Below, piece after piece: positions 1-8,233 of a stretch of DNA of 40,390 nt. How positions within the stretch are numbered: the first letter of the stretch is position 1; each line of letters begins with the position of its first letter. A program made the translations under genes and the position numbers. The notes beneath the pieces were generated by a model. It saw only the letters and a program-made list of their open reading frames with translations, searched no databases and was not told the origin of the DNA. The stretch spans positions 1 to 40,390 of the forward strand of contig CAZLZN010000012.1 in the NCBI GenBank assembly GCA_964564035.1. The letters are read 5' to 3'. The stretch comes from JAHIGH01 sp964564035. Lineage in GTDB: Bacteria > Patescibacteriota > Microgenomatia > Levybacterales > UBA12049.

Positions 1-9
1 ATGTGATTG

Positions 10-612
10 TTAAGTAAATTTTATTCCGCTGGTGTTTTTTATAAAAAAGTTTGTACCGTCCGTTTGCAGTTTAATTATTGCCAAATTACCGACAGCACCG
101 GAAACCAGATTCATGTAACCTAAGTGCTTGAGAAATACACGCATTATACCGCCGTGAGATACTACAAGTATTTTCTTGCCGGGATGAGTTATAGCTGTTT
201 CACGCAGAAACGTGATCAATCTGCCTACTACGGCCTCATCATTTTCGACGGCAAAATTAATTTTAGTAATATTATCTTGATCTTTTAGTTTTTCTATCAG
301 TTCGTAATAAGCTTTTAGCGCAGAGTATGGCTTACCCTCGAGTTCTCCGAAACTTCTTTCTCTCAGTATTTTTGTTGATTCTATAGCGAGTTTTTTTTCG
401 GCAATAATTATTTCAGCTGTTCTTTTGGCTCTCAGCAAATCCGATGAAAAAACTAAATCAAATTTGAAATTTTTGAATTTTTTCCCCAATAATTTCGCGT
501 CACTAATGCCTTGTGGGGTTAGTGGAGAGTCCATGTGCCCTTGTAAAATTTTTTTTGTATTAAGCTCGGTTTCTCCATGTCTAACAAGAAAAAATGTAGT
601 CATTTTCTTCAT
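10..612 (-). CDS. Histidine phosphatase family protein (phosphoglycerate mutase-like)
   Basis: This 200-residue protein opens with the branch-1 histidine phosphatase signature LVRHGETELN, with RHG at residues 11-13 and phospho-acceptor His12. The second catalytic His lies in the C-terminal VVSHGGIMR motif. The fold forms a phosphohistidine intermediate. Substrates in the family range from phosphoglycerate to alpha-ribazole phosphate and phosphoserine, and the sequence alone does not decide between them. Length is typical for the family. The start is ATG at 612; a second ATG three codons in is possible. A -10-like TAAAAT (complement of 620-625) ends 7 bases before the ATG and no Shine-Dalgarno is visible, so the transcript may be leaderless. 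It is the last gene of the left-hand minus-strand block. Confidence 0.88.
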   Translation of the reverse strand: MKKMTTFFLVRHGETELNTKKILQGHMDSPLTPQGISDAKLLGKKFKNFKFDLVFSSDLLRAKRTAEIIIAEKKLAIESTKILRERSFGELEGKPYSALKAYYELIEKLKDQDNITKINFAVENDEAVVGRLITFLRETAITHPGKKILVVSHGGIMRVFLKHLGYMNLVSGAVGNLAIIKLQTDGTNFFIKNTSGIKFT

Positions 613-651
613 ACAATTAATTTTACAATAAATTATTTATCGGTGCGAGAG

Positions 652-903
652 TTAACTGTTGTCTTCTATGAGGTCTCTGTAAAATGGATAAGTTATCATG
701 AGGACAATTGCCAGAAGGAAATATCCCACTGTGCCCCAAATTCCAAAAAGAGCCGATAAAAAAGTGAAAATACCGCCGCCTAAAAAGATACCATAAAAAA
801 AACCGCTTCTTTTGAAATTTTTTGCCTGCTTTTCGAAAGCCTGCAAATGATAATATCTGGCATATTCTTTGGCAGTTAATTTGTATGTTTTTTTCTTTAT
901 CAT
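652..903 (-). CDS. Small two-span membrane protein, unknown function
   Basis: An 83-residue protein with a basic N-terminus (MIKKKTYKLT), a charged segment of about 35 residues and then two hydrophobic stretches (about 37-54 and 58-74) separated by a short Gly-containing turn. It ends in the acidic tail DLIEDNS, so it is probably an inner-membrane hairpin protein with a cytoplasmic N-terminal part. I do not recognise the family. It lies between gatD and the phosphatase on the same strand, with 39 bases to the phosphatase, so co-transcription with the latter is plausible. A TATAAT on the minus strand lies about 20 bases upstream of the start. A real gene is likely, because the hydrophobic pattern is coherent and no better frame competes. 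Confidence 0.6.
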   Translation of the reverse strand: MIKKKTYKLTAKEYARYYHLQAFEKQAKNFKRSGFFYGIFLGGGIFTFLSALFGIWGTVGYFLLAIVLMITYPFYRDLIEDNS

Positions 904-1271
904 GTAATAAATGAAAGTATATTATTATAAGATATCCTAGAATGATAATTATACTTGATTTTGTGTCAAAGTCAATTGTTTAATTTCAGGTTTAAAATTT
1001 CGAAAGATATGATTCTTAGCCTGAGCAAATAAATTATAAAAGACGCGAATTAATGAGTAAAATTATATAATTAATTGCCGAAAATTACGTTCACTAAAAT
1101 ATGCTTCCAAGAGTAGCCGGTATGATTTATCCTCCTTCGCGGAAAACTTCGAGCGTCCTTCGGCATGCTCAGGATGATGAGCGTAGCCGTACCATAAGCT
1201 TTATGCTCCTAATTGAACGCTGAAAAATAAACGCCCAGCGTGATCTCCAAAGAGCTTTGTAGTTTTTTCGG
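904..1271. other. Intergenic region carrying one copy of a dispersed repeat
   Basis: These 368 bases between gatD and the small membrane protein contain no convincing gene. The left part is AT-rich and featureless apart from a minus-strand TATAAT near 925-931. Bases 1126-1200 form one copy of a 75-base element whose second copy is at 26751-26825. The part after 1200 is unexplained. Confidence 0.6.
1126..1200 (+). repeat. Dispersed intergenic repeat, copy A
   Basis: This copy aligns without gaps to 26751-26825, with about 56 of 75 bases identical by eye. Shared blocks include TTTATCC, CGCGGAAAA, AGCGT, ATGCTCA and CATAAGCT. Both copies are intergenic and on the plus strand. The short inverted motifs in it resemble small palindromic repeats common between bacterial genes, but I cannot assign it to a named family. 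Confidence 0.55.
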
Positions 1272-2084
1272 CTAAACCCCAATACCCATTTTTTTCAGCA
1301 TAAAATATTTGGCTGTATTTTCCAGCTCGTCATTTAAAGGAGCGAGTACGAAGACTTGTTTATATTTAATTTCGAGTGTTTTTTTTATGATCATGTCGGC
1401 GATATTAGGATTTTTTGGCAGTAATGGTCCGTGCAGATAAGTTCCGATAGCGTTTTTATAAACAATTCCTTCGGTTTGATCCTGTGCATTATTGCCAAAG
1501 CCTTTTAATACACGGGCGAAGGGTTTTGCGTTGTTTTTTAGAAATGTTCTGCCTCCGTGATTTTCAAAACCTATCAATAAGTTATTTGCATAATCGTTTT
1601 TATGTTCACTTTTACGGGCATCGCCATTTGTGTCAAGGTTGTCCCAAATAATTTCGGCCGCAATATTCCCGATCAATCTGTTTTCTCTAACACCCGGGTG
1701 GTAAGATTCGATATCGAATATACCTAAGCCATTGATCCTTTTTCCTGCTGAGGGTTCATAAAAATTGCCCATTAACTGCGGAGATCCGCATACAAAGAGT
1801 GCCGGAAGGCCGTCGAGAATTTGTTTCTTAATCAGTTCTCCCGTGCTGCCTTTTAGATCGCGCATAACAATATCTTGTTCTTTGTCCTGAGCTCCGCCTC
1901 CAAAAATCAGGTCAGCCTGTTTAATTTCATGAGGTTTTGTGTTTGTATCAATCGGTATGATTTCAGTTTCTATCCCTCTCCAGGAACATCTTTTTTGCAG
2001 AACACTGATATTGCCCCTGTCGCCATAAGTACTCATAAGAGCTGGATACAGCCATCCGATTTTTATATTTAATTTATTTTTCAT
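1272..2084 (-). CDS. gatD: Lipid II isoglutaminyl synthase, glutaminase subunit GatD
   Basis: A 270-residue CobB/CobQ-type class I glutamine amidotransferase. With MurT it amidates the alpha-carboxyl of D-Glu in lipid II to D-isoglutamine; GatD hydrolyses glutamine and passes ammonia to MurT. Visible features are the nucleophile Cys99 in LFVCGSPQLMG, the catalytic His218 in GTYLHGPLLPKNP, the segment ENRLIGN at 134-140 and the early NLYP-like strand (WLYPALMSTYGDRGN, 11-25). The start lies 4 bases after the murT stop; the bases GGTGA overlapping that stop can serve as a weak Shine-Dalgarno, so the pair is probably translationally coupled. Family length is about 240-270. The adjacency to a MurT with DUF1727 makes the call very secure. 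Confidence 0.95.
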   Translation of the reverse strand: MKNKLNIKIGWLYPALMSTYGDRGNISVLQKRCSWRGIETEIIPIDTNTKPHEIKQADLIFGGGAQDKEQDIVMRDLKGSTGELIKKQILDGLPALFVCGSPQLMGNFYEPSAGKRINGLGIFDIESYHPGVRENRLIGNIAAEIIWDNLDTNGDARKSEHKNDYANNLLIGFENHGGRTFLKNNAKPFARVLKGFGNNAQDQTEGIVYKNAIGTYLHGPLLPKNPNIADMIIKKTLEIKYKQVFVLAPLNDELENTAKYFMLKKMGIGV

Positions 2085-2088
2085 AATT

Positions 2089-3378
2089 TCACCGAATTTT
2101 TTTGCCTGTCAGTATTTTTCGCACTTCAAGCATTGCCGAATATGTCGGCATTATAAAAAGCGTTTCGTTTTTATTTAATGAGCTAATGCTATGGGTTATG
2201 GCTTCCTGCAGGTCTGGAATAATCAGGCTGTTATTTGTGTTCGAGCTGTTTTCGTATTTTATTCTAAGCCCCATGTCGTAACATCTGTCGCCGGATATGA
2301 AAATATTATTGAAATTTTTTATTCCGGAAAGCTCGGTATCCCATATCCAGGAAATATCTCGTCCGTCCGGGATCCTGTCATTTAAAACGAAAAGAATATT
2401 TTTGCCTCCGAGTTCTTTAATTGTTTCAAAGGACTGATTAAAGCCTGTCGGGTTTTTTGACAAAAATATTTGAGTTTTGATATTTTTATAATAAATTACC
2501 TCCTGACGTCCAAAAGCCGGTTCGAAATTGTTAAAAGTATCTTCAATTATTTTGTCACTAATTTGCAAATTTTTGAGAAGCAGAGCAGCGGCAAGCGCGT
2601 TATATTTATTATAAGCACCATTTAACGGAAATTTTTTAAGATCAGTCAGGTCAACAGCGGGTCTTTTCAGTCCGCACGATTTGCACTGCCAATTTCCCAG
2701 ATGCGCATATGATACGGATTTGAATAACAAATTATTGCCGCAGGCAGGACAAAAGATCGAATCAGCTTCGTTTGCAATTTTTTTATGAGAATCTAAGCTT
2801 AGCCCGAAATATTGGATTTTCAGATTTAAGTTGTCGGCAAGATAAGCAATTTGAGGATCATCTGCATTGAGGATCAGTGTTGCGGATCCGGGGAGTTTTT
2901 GTATAGCTGTTTTCCACTTATATATAATAGTATGTATTTCACCATATCTGTCCAGCTGATCCCTAAACAGGTTGAGCAGTATTATGTAATGAGGTGTTAT
3001 ATTCTTTAATACCTGGGGCAATGCATTTTCATCGGTTTCAAATACTATGTAGTTTTTGTTCAGCTTACCGTTTGGAGCGGAGTTTTGGATAATGGATGAC
3101 GCTAATCCGTTAATTAAATTCGCGCCGCTTTCGTTATGCATGACTGTTTGACCGCTATTTATTAAAATATTTTTTATCATTAGCGCTGTGGTTGTTTTGC
3201 CGTTTGTTCCGGCTATTAATATTATTTTGCTTTCCGAATTAATCAGCTGGTCTTTTATAAAGTTTTTGTTTAATGTCAGCGCAATATGTCCAGGCCATGT
3301 AGATCCATTACCAATATTAAAAGCCTTAAATAATTTAGATAAAAATTTGCCTAAGAGAATAATTAACAAATTTAACAT
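2089..3378 (-). CDS. murT: Lipid II isoglutaminyl synthase, Mur ligase-like subunit MurT
   Basis: A 429-residue Mur ligase-family protein that uses ATP and GatD-derived ammonia to amidate D-Glu of lipid II on the cytoplasmic side of the membrane. A hydrophobic/basic N-terminus precedes the STWPGHIAL segment, then the P-loop GTNGKTT at 57-63. A four-cysteine zinc ribbon is inserted in the central domain (Cys210, Cys213, Cys232, Cys235), as known from streptococcal MurT. The C-terminal DUF1727 domain carries DGRDISWIWD at 338-347, which includes the expected catalytic Asp. All key elements are intact. The start at ATG 3378 matches the family N-terminus. Its operon partner gatD follows at 4 bases; htpX lies 43 bases upstream on the same strand. 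Confidence 0.95.
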   Translation of the reverse strand: MLNLLIILLGKFLSKLFKAFNIGNGSTWPGHIALTLNKNFIKDQLINSESKIILIAGTNGKTTTALMIKNILINSGQTVMHNESGANLINGLASSIIQNSAPNGKLNKNYIVFETDENALPQVLKNITPHYIILLNLFRDQLDRYGEIHTIIYKWKTAIQKLPGSATLILNADDPQIAYLADNLNLKIQYFGLSLDSHKKIANEADSIFCPACGNNLLFKSVSYAHLGNWQCKSCGLKRPAVDLTDLKKFPLNGAYNKYNALAAALLLKNLQISDKIIEDTFNNFEPAFGRQEVIYYKNIKTQIFLSKNPTGFNQSFETIKELGGKNILFVLNDRIPDGRDISWIWDTELSGIKNFNNIFISGDRCYDMGLRIKYENSSNTNNSLIIPDLQEAITHSISSLNKNETLFIMPTYSAMLEVRKILTGKKIR

Positions 3379-3421
3379 AATGAATAAAGAGCATAATTAA
3401 TGGAAATAAGCATGATACAGG

Positions 3422-4318
3422 CTACATTGATCTAAGTATCTTGATGCGCTCTTCCATGGGCGGGTGGGTTGCAACAAGTCCGGAAAACCATCCCTGTACG
3501 CCTTTGCCTTTGAATGGATTTGCAATAAATAGATGCGCGGTAGCGCTGGTGGCACTTTGGAGCGGCTGTTTGGACGCTGATATTTTTTGAAGTGCATTCG
3601 CAAGACCTTGTGGATATCTCGTTAACAGCGCGCCTGAAGCATCGGCGAGATATTCACGTTTTCTGGATACGGCCAGCTGAATAAGGGTAGCAGATAGGGG
3701 AGCGAGGATAGCAAAAATAAGTCCCATTAGTAAAAATAATCCGCCGGATCTTTTATCGCTTGATTCGTTTTTGATACCGCCCCACAGCAAGCTTCTCATA
3801 AACAGGTCTGCGGCAAGAGCTATAAAACCGACCAGCAATGCAGAGATTGCCATAAGTCTGATGTCAAAGTTTTTTATGTGTGAAAGTTCATGTGCGATCA
3901 CTCCTTCGAGTTCTGTTTTGGTAAGTAATTTTTGTAATCCTGATGTCACGGCTATGCTCGCGTGCTGCGGATCCCGTCCGGTCGCGAACGCGTTTGGCGA
4001 GTCGTCAGGGATCATATATATTTTGGGCATCGGTATTCCGCCGGCAATGGTGAGGTTTTCAACAATTCTGTACAGCTCCGGATTTTCATCTCTTTGGACA
4101 GGTACTGCTTTGGAGGTGCCGAGGACCACTTGATCCGAATAGAAATAACTTCCTATCGTGGATATAAGGGAAATTATGAAAATTATCAAACTGAAAAATA
4201 TTCCGTAACCTGTTATTTCGCCCATCAGATAACCAACTCCAACAGTCAGAGCAATAAACAAGAACATTATCAACCAGCTTTTCCAGATATTTCGCGATAT
4301 TTGAGAATATATGGTCAT
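3422..4318 (-). CDS. htpX: Membrane zinc metalloprotease HtpX (M48)
   Basis: A 298-residue M48B peptidase that degrades misfolded membrane proteins. Two N-terminal membrane segments (about 15-32 and 40-60) precede the zinc-binding HEXXH motif HELSH at 143-147. The third ligand is Glu222 in SRKREYLADASGALLT. Further membrane segments lie near 157-180 and 193-215. The conserved NAFATGRDPQHASIAVT segment (109-125) and the C-terminal THPPMEERIKILRSM typical of HtpX are present. It starts 6 bases after lemA ends. The lemA-htpX pairing is recurrent in bacteria and suggests a joint role at the membrane. Catalytic residues and length are normal. Confidence 0.95.
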   Translation of the reverse strand: MTIYSQISRNIWKSWLIMFLFIALTVGVGYLMGEITGYGIFFSLIIFIISLISTIGSYFYSDQVVLGTSKAVPVQRDENPELYRIVENLTIAGGIPMPKIYMIPDDSPNAFATGRDPQHASIAVTSGLQKLLTKTELEGVIAHELSHIKNFDIRLMAISALLVGFIALAADLFMRSLLWGGIKNESSDKRSGGLFLLMGLIFAILAPLSATLIQLAVSRKREYLADASGALLTRYPQGLANALQKISASKQPLQSATSATAHLFIANPFKGKGVQGWFSGLVATHPPMEERIKILRSM

Positions 4319-4324
4319 CGCTTT

Positions 4325-4876
4325 TTAGAATTTAACCTTTACCGGTTTTTTGTCTTCTTCTCCGGCTTCAAAATATTGGATCGGTTTGAAATTGAAAAGG
4401 TTGGCAAAAAGCAAATTGGGAAATACCTGAATTTGCGTATTGTAATCCCGGACATTGCTGTTGTAGAACTGTCTGGAATAAGCAATTTTATTTTCAGTAT
4501 CCGAGAGCTCCGATTGCAAAGCCATAAAGTTCTGACTTGCTTTCAGATCAGGATAATTTTCCGCGACAGCGAAAAGAGTCTTAAGGGTGTCGGTCAGGAA
4601 ATTATTTGCCTCTGCTTTTTCCTGCGCCGAACCCGCTTTCATAAGACCTGTTCTGGCTTTTGTAACGTTTTCCAACAATTCTTTTTCGTGTTTTGCGTAA
4701 CCCTTTACTGTTTCGACAAGATTCGGTATCAGGTCGGTTCTGCGTTTAAGCTGAACATCTATCTGCGCGAAAGCTTCGTCAATGCGAACTTTGGCTGTAA
4801 CCAGGGCGTTATATATATACCAGAGATATACTATTATAATAGCTATAGCTCCGATTAGTATCCATGTAGTATCCAT
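4325..4876 (-). CDS. lemA: LemA family membrane protein
   Basis: A 183-residue LemA protein with one N-terminal membrane segment (about 5-22) followed by the helical extracytoplasmic domain. Conserved family strings are seen: RIDEAFAQIDVQLKRRTDLIPNLV, then the TVKGYAKHE segment, the AENYPDLKAS segment, and a YNTQIQVFPNLLFA-type stretch near residues 145-158, ending with a short basic tail. The molecular function of LemA is not established. Its position directly before htpX is the common arrangement. It has one of the few strong Shine-Dalgarno sequences of the window, overlapping the polX stop codon, so translation probably depends on readout from the polX transcript. Confidence 0.93.
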   Translation of the reverse strand: MDTTWILIGAIAIIIVYLWYIYNALVTAKVRIDEAFAQIDVQLKRRTDLIPNLVETVKGYAKHEKELLENVTKARTGLMKAGSAQEKAEANNFLTDTLKTLFAVAENYPDLKASQNFMALQSELSDTENKIAYSRQFYNSNVRDYNTQIQVFPNLLFANLFNFKPIQYFEAGEEDKKPVKVKF

Positions 4877-4880
4877 AACT

Positions 4881-4889
4881 CACCTCCTT
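4881..4889 (-). promoter_or_regulatory. Strong Shine-Dalgarno of lemA overlapping the polX stop
   Basis: The minus strand reads TAAAGGAGGTGAGTTATG: the polX stop TAA runs straight into AAGGAGGTG, 4 bases before the lemA ATG. This near-perfect anti-SD match shows that the organism uses SD initiation at internal operon genes, in contrast to its promoter-proximal genes. Confidence 0.85.
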
Positions 4890-6664
4890 TATGATTTAAA
4901 CCACCGTGCTACTTCATTATACGTCTTTGTATTTAAAATGTCATTACGGGTACACCAGCCTCGGCGTGCCACAAAGACGCCGTAACGCATCAGATCCATA
5001 TGGTTGAGATTATGACTATCGGTATCAATGGTAAGCATAATGCCCAAATCTTTGGCTTTGCGCACTAGGCTGTCCGGAAGGTCCAGGCGAACAGGCCAGG
5101 AATTTATCTCCAGGGCTTTATTATTTTTTTGGCAAAAATCAAATAGTTGTTCCCAGTCCAGATCATATCCGTTTCGCTGATTCAAAAGACGGCCGGTCGG
5201 ATGTGCCAGTATTTTTGCTTTGGGGTGGGAAAGGCCTGAAATCACACGCTTTGTCATCTTGTTCCTGTCCATTCCGAAACTGCTGTGTATTGAAACTATT
5301 GCCGCATCAAGTAACTCAAGACTTTTATCGTCTACAGCAAGCTGACCGTCCGTCAAAATATCTATTTCGAGTAAAGAAAATAATCGAATATTATTTTTGT
5401 ACTTTAGCTTCATTTGTTCAATTATTATATTCCTTTTGGATAAGATTTCGTAGATTTGTTCTCCTGTGTGCCGGGATACGCTCGGGTTATGTTCCGAAAA
5501 GCCTATGTAGTCGTAGCTGAGGCTAATCGCCTTGCGTATCATTTGGTCGAAATTGTGTACACCCATGTCGTGGCTTGGTTCTATAGGGAATGAGGAGTGA
5601 AGATGAAAATCGCCTTTTATATCTTTCAGATCGATCAGCTCCGGCAGGCTATGCGTCATCGCAGTTTCGATCTCACCGGAATCTTCGCGGAGCTCGGGAG
5701 GGACCCACTGCAGTCCCAGAGCACCGTAGAATTTTTCCTCCGTGTTTATTCTGGATAAAGCCGGCGATCCGTCTTTGTTTTGTTTTTTTATTCCATATTC
5801 CGACAGTGAGAGCTTTTTTGAGAGGGCAAAATCTCTCAGATGCACATTGTGTGCTTTACTGCCGGTAAAGTGCTGCAGAAGAGCTCCGAAGCCCTCAGGA
5901 GAGGCAATCATCAAGTCGATCTGCTTACCGGACGAGACAAGGATAGACGCTGTTTTTTCGCCTTTTTCAATTACGCGGATTTTTTGAGGGTAGTTCGTGA
6001 AATAGTCCAGCACACCGGCCGGATTGTTGGAAGTTGCGGCTATATCGATATCCCCTATAGTGGGCATTCTTCTGCGCAGGCTTCCCAAGGGTTGAGCCTC
6101 GATTACATTGGGGCTTTTTTTGAGATATTCGAGTATGCTCTCCGCAAGCTCAAAAGCATAAGGCAGAGTCATTCTGCTGGTTTTGGTTTTGCCTTGTTTA
6201 TATTCGTCTATGGCGCGAATTATGTCTGTCTCGGATTTTTGACCAAATCCATCCAGAACCGAAATGTTTCCCTTTTTTGCGTTTTCGTAGATATCCCGGA
6301 TTACTGTTTTGGGGTTTTTGAGTTTTAGCTCAGTAACCAGTTTGTAGGATTTTTTGGGTCCGAAACCGGGTATATCCAAAAGGGGAAATACGGAAGACGG
6401 TATATGCTCCATAAGCTCATCGAAGTGCTTGACTCTGCCTGTATCCAGAAGTTCAGTTAGGCGGGATTGTATGGTCGGGCCTATTCCGGGAATTCCGGTG
6501 TGTTTACCTGACCTAAATAGGTCGGCGATCTGAACCGTGTCGGCCTCGATTGAATCCGCGGCTTTTTGGTATGCTGTTATTTGAAACCAGTGTTTTTTTT
6601 CATCAAGAATTGCGTATGACGCGGCAACTTTTCTGAGCAAAGAAGCTATTTCACTGTTGGTCAT
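4889..6664 (-). CDS. polX: DNA polymerase/3'-5' exonuclease PolX (Pol beta family with PHP domain)
   Basis: A 591-residue bacterial PolX, a gap-filling repair polymerase. Domain order: N-terminal helix-hairpin-helix 8-kDa region (GIPGIGPTIQSRL, 57-69; second hairpin IPGFGPKKSYKL, 98-109), palm with GSLRRRMPTIGDIDIAA (Asp205 and Asp207) and third catalytic Asp250 in GKQIDLMIA, thumb region HFTGSKAHN, then the PHP exonuclease domain starting GDFHLHSSF (His354, His356) with GFSEHNP, LEIDIL, SIHSSF, LAHPTGR and DTDSHN metal-binding motifs. All sites look intact. On the minus strand TTGCTG-17-TAAACT precedes the ATG by 6 bases, suggesting a leaderless mRNA and the first gene of the polX-lemA-htpX-murT-gatD block. 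Confidence 0.95.
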   Translation of the reverse strand: MTNSEIASLLRKVAASYAILDEKKHWFQITAYQKAADSIEADTVQIADLFRSGKHTGIPGIGPTIQSRLTELLDTGRVKHFDELMEHIPSSVFPLLDIPGFGPKKSYKLVTELKLKNPKTVIRDIYENAKKGNISVLDGFGQKSETDIIRAIDEYKQGKTKTSRMTLPYAFELAESILEYLKKSPNVIEAQPLGSLRRRMPTIGDIDIAATSNNPAGVLDYFTNYPQKIRVIEKGEKTASILVSSGKQIDLMIASPEGFGALLQHFTGSKAHNVHLRDFALSKKLSLSEYGIKKQNKDGSPALSRINTEEKFYGALGLQWVPPELREDSGEIETAMTHSLPELIDLKDIKGDFHLHSSFPIEPSHDMGVHNFDQMIRKAISLSYDYIGFSEHNPSVSRHTGEQIYEILSKRNIIIEQMKLKYKNNIRLFSLLEIDILTDGQLAVDDKSLELLDAAIVSIHSSFGMDRNKMTKRVISGLSHPKAKILAHPTGRLLNQRNGYDLDWEQLFDFCQKNNKALEINSWPVRLDLPDSLVRKAKDLGIMLTIDTDSHNLNHMDLMRYGVFVARRGWCTRNDILNTKTYNEVARWFKS

Positions 6665-6670
6665 AAACCG

Positions 6671-6699
6671 AGTTTAGCAAAGGATTGACGATACAGCAA
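6671..6699 (-). promoter_or_regulatory. Putative polX promoter
   Basis: Minus strand TTGCTG (complement of 6694-6699), 17-base spacer, TAAACT (complement of 6671-6676). The -10 ends 6 bases before the polX ATG. The -10 is only a moderate match. Confidence 0.45.
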
Positions 6700-6775
6700 G
6701 ATTTTGGTACCATGACAGAAGCTTATCGATTGCCAGATGCAGACTGTATGTTTTTGAATACCGAATGCTAATACT

Positions 6776-6849
6776 GGGGTGGTAGCTCAGTTGGTTAGAG
6801 CGCTTCCCTGTCACGGAAGAGGTCGCGGGTTCGAGTCCCGTCCACCCCG
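6776..6849 (+). tRNA. tRNA-Asp (GTC)
   Basis: A complete cloverleaf: acceptor GGGGTGG (6776-6782) pairs with CCACCCC (6842-6848), D arm GCTC/GAGC, anticodon arm CTTCC-CTGTCAC-GGAAG with anticodon GTC, T arm GCGGG-TTCGAGT-CCCGT, discriminator G at 6849. The 3' CCA is not encoded in full. Confidence 0.97.
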
Positions 6850-6913
6850 CAAATATTTTTTTCAAACCTCAATTAACACTTTTTAAAATAAACCTTAGAA
6901 TAAATATTATAAG

Positions 6914-6956
6914 TTGATTTTTTTAAAAAATTCTGTATAATTACAAAATTGTAATT
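6914..6956 (+). promoter_or_regulatory. Putative promoter with overlapping palindrome upstream of LysM gene
   Basis: TTGATT (6914-6919), 16-base spacer, TATAAT (6936-6941). A perfect 8-base inverted repeat, AATTACAA-AA-TTGTAATT, at 6939-6956 overlaps the -10 box and predicted start site, where an operator would be placed. The predicted leader is about 75 bases and contains AAAGGA (7008-7013), 12 bases before the ATG. Confidence 0.45.
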
Positions 6957-7025
6957 ATTGTAAAATCAGTTTTGATTTTTCAATCCAATAAAAATTCCTC
7001 TGCTCAGAAAGGATGTGATTAGTAA

Positions 7026-7937
7026 ATGCCAAGAATGAAGAAAAGTAACGGAAAAAATAATTCCGCAAAAGAACTTCATGTTAATGAAAATAGAAACGGA
7101 AACAGTTTCTGGAATATTTTCCGTTTTGGTGAATCCTATACAAGTTTAATTTTGGGAATAGTTGTTGTAGTGGTCGCTACCGTAGTACTTCTTACGGCTG
7201 TCCGCGGAAGAAATAACGAAGTTAGACTTCCTGAGGTAAGTCAAAAGAATATCGCGGTCGACATACAAGACGGCGTACAGGTTTTGCCGGCTATATCTAC
7301 TATCGCTGCGGTTAGACAAGATAGAGACGCCGATGCTGAAGAGGTAGTAAAAAAGGTTACAGCAGTTCCTACAAAGGCTGTTGTAAAAAATATTACTAAA
7401 ACTCAAGTCAAACCAACCAATACTCCTGTACCGACCAGAATTGTTGTTAAAGCAAGTCCAACTGTTAAAGTAAGTCCGACTGTTAAAGTACAGCAAGTGC
7501 AAAATAAAGAAACCAAAGTGAAAACTGCACAGCCCATAAAAGGGAAGACTTATAAAATTGCAAAGGGTGATACTCTCTGGAGTATAGCCGAGAAAAAGTA
7601 TAACAGCGGTTATAACTGGGTGGACATAAAGGAAGCGAACAAAATATCAGATCCCAATATGATTTCTGCGGGTCAGACAATAGTACTTCCGGAAGTAAAG
7701 GCGAAAGCCCCGATTATTGCCGGAACGACTAAGGGTGGACTAAGCGGAAATACAATGGGGAATGCTGAGAAGATCGTTGGAAATAATTATACAGTTGTCA
7801 AAGGTGACAATCTCTGGAATATATCAGTTAGAGCATACGGCGATGGTTTTGCATGGGTAAAGATTGCCCGAGTAAATAAATTGACCAATCCTAATTTGAT
7901 TCATCCGGGAAATAAGTTTATTATTCCACGAGAATAA
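7026..7937 (+). CDS. Membrane-anchored protein with two LysM domains
   Basis: A 303-residue protein with a cytoplasmic basic N-terminus, one membrane segment (about 39-58), a Pro/Thr/Val/Lys-rich extracytoplasmic linker (about 110-170, with SPTVKV twice in tandem at 144-155) and two C-terminal LysM domains (about 174-222 and 254-301). Each LysM has the pattern YxxxKGDxLWxIxxxxY...W..I..xNxxxxPNxIxxGxxxxxP. LysM binds N-acetylglucosamine-containing glycans, so this is likely a cell-wall tether; no catalytic domain is present. It stands alone between tRNA genes and has its own promoter with a palindrome over the -10. The start at ATG 7026 gives a normal type II anchor; ATG at 7035 is a weaker alternative. 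Confidence 0.9.
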   Translation: MPRMKKSNGKNNSAKELHVNENRNGNSFWNIFRFGESYTSLILGIVVVVVATVVLLTAVRGRNNEVRLPEVSQKNIAVDIQDGVQVLPAISTIAAVRQDRDADAEEVVKKVTAVPTKAVVKNITKTQVKPTNTPVPTRIVVKASPTVKVSPTVKVQQVQNKETKVKTAQPIKGKTYKIAKGDTLWSIAEKKYNSGYNWVDIKEANKISDPNMISAGQTIVLPEVKAKAPIIAGTTKGGLSGNTMGNAEKIVGNNYTVVKGDNLWNISVRAYGDGFAWVKIARVNKLTNPNLIHPGNKFIIPRE

Positions 7938-8080
7938 AATTTTTGTTCACCTCCGGGTATAGGTTCTATTAATTAATAATTTTATTTTAAGGCTTAATGA
8001 GCAGCCGGATTATTGTCGTGGAATTATATGAATAATATATACAATATTTAATATATTTTATATAATCATCTTTATAATTC

Positions 8081-8104
8081 GCGGTGGTCGTTCAGTAGAG
8101 AATG
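8081..8104 (+). pseudogene. 5' half of a broken tRNA-Gly
   Basis: GCGGTGGTCGTTCAGTAGAG-like bases closely match the first part of the intact tRNA-Gly at 8149 (acceptor and D arm). The match stops at a perfect 6-bp hairpin CCCCGC-TCA-GCGGGG (8105-8119). No T arm follows. Its acceptor strand (8081-8087) can still pair, with one G-U, with CCGCCGC at 8280-8286. Confidence 0.6.
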
Positions 8105-8148
8105 CCCCGCTCAGCGGGGATCCAAAAAAGTCATGGAATAAAGAAAGT

Positions 8149-8220
8149 GCGGTGGTAGTTCAGTGGTAGAATGCTTCCTTCCCAAGGAAGAGGTCGCCGG
8201 TTCGAATCCGGTTCACCGCT
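8149..8220 (+). tRNA. tRNA-Gly (CCC)
   Basis: A complete cloverleaf of 72 bases: acceptor GCGGTGG (8149-8155) pairs with TCACCGC (one G-U), anticodon arm CTTCC-TTCCCAA-GGAAG with anticodon CCC, T arm GCCGG-TTCGAAT-CCGGT and discriminator T at 8220, typical for tRNA-Gly. Confidence 0.95.
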
Positions 8221-8233
8221 CATGTTAGTAAAA

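Noticed and set aside
196..211. parS-like sequence TGTTTCACGCAGAAAC
   Set aside because: It lies inside the phosphatase coding region, has an extra base and mismatches against the parS consensus, and is far from parB; likely chance.
3962..4858. 298-codon open frame on the plus strand
   Set aside because: It is antisense to htpX and lemA, both with intact family motifs; the translation shows no domain.
8081..8119. Possible tRNA with UCA anticodon, which would hint at UGA recoding to glycine
   Set aside because: The 7-base loop would lack U33, no T arm follows, and several genes here end cleanly in TGA, so UGA is a stop and this is a tRNA relic with a hairpin.
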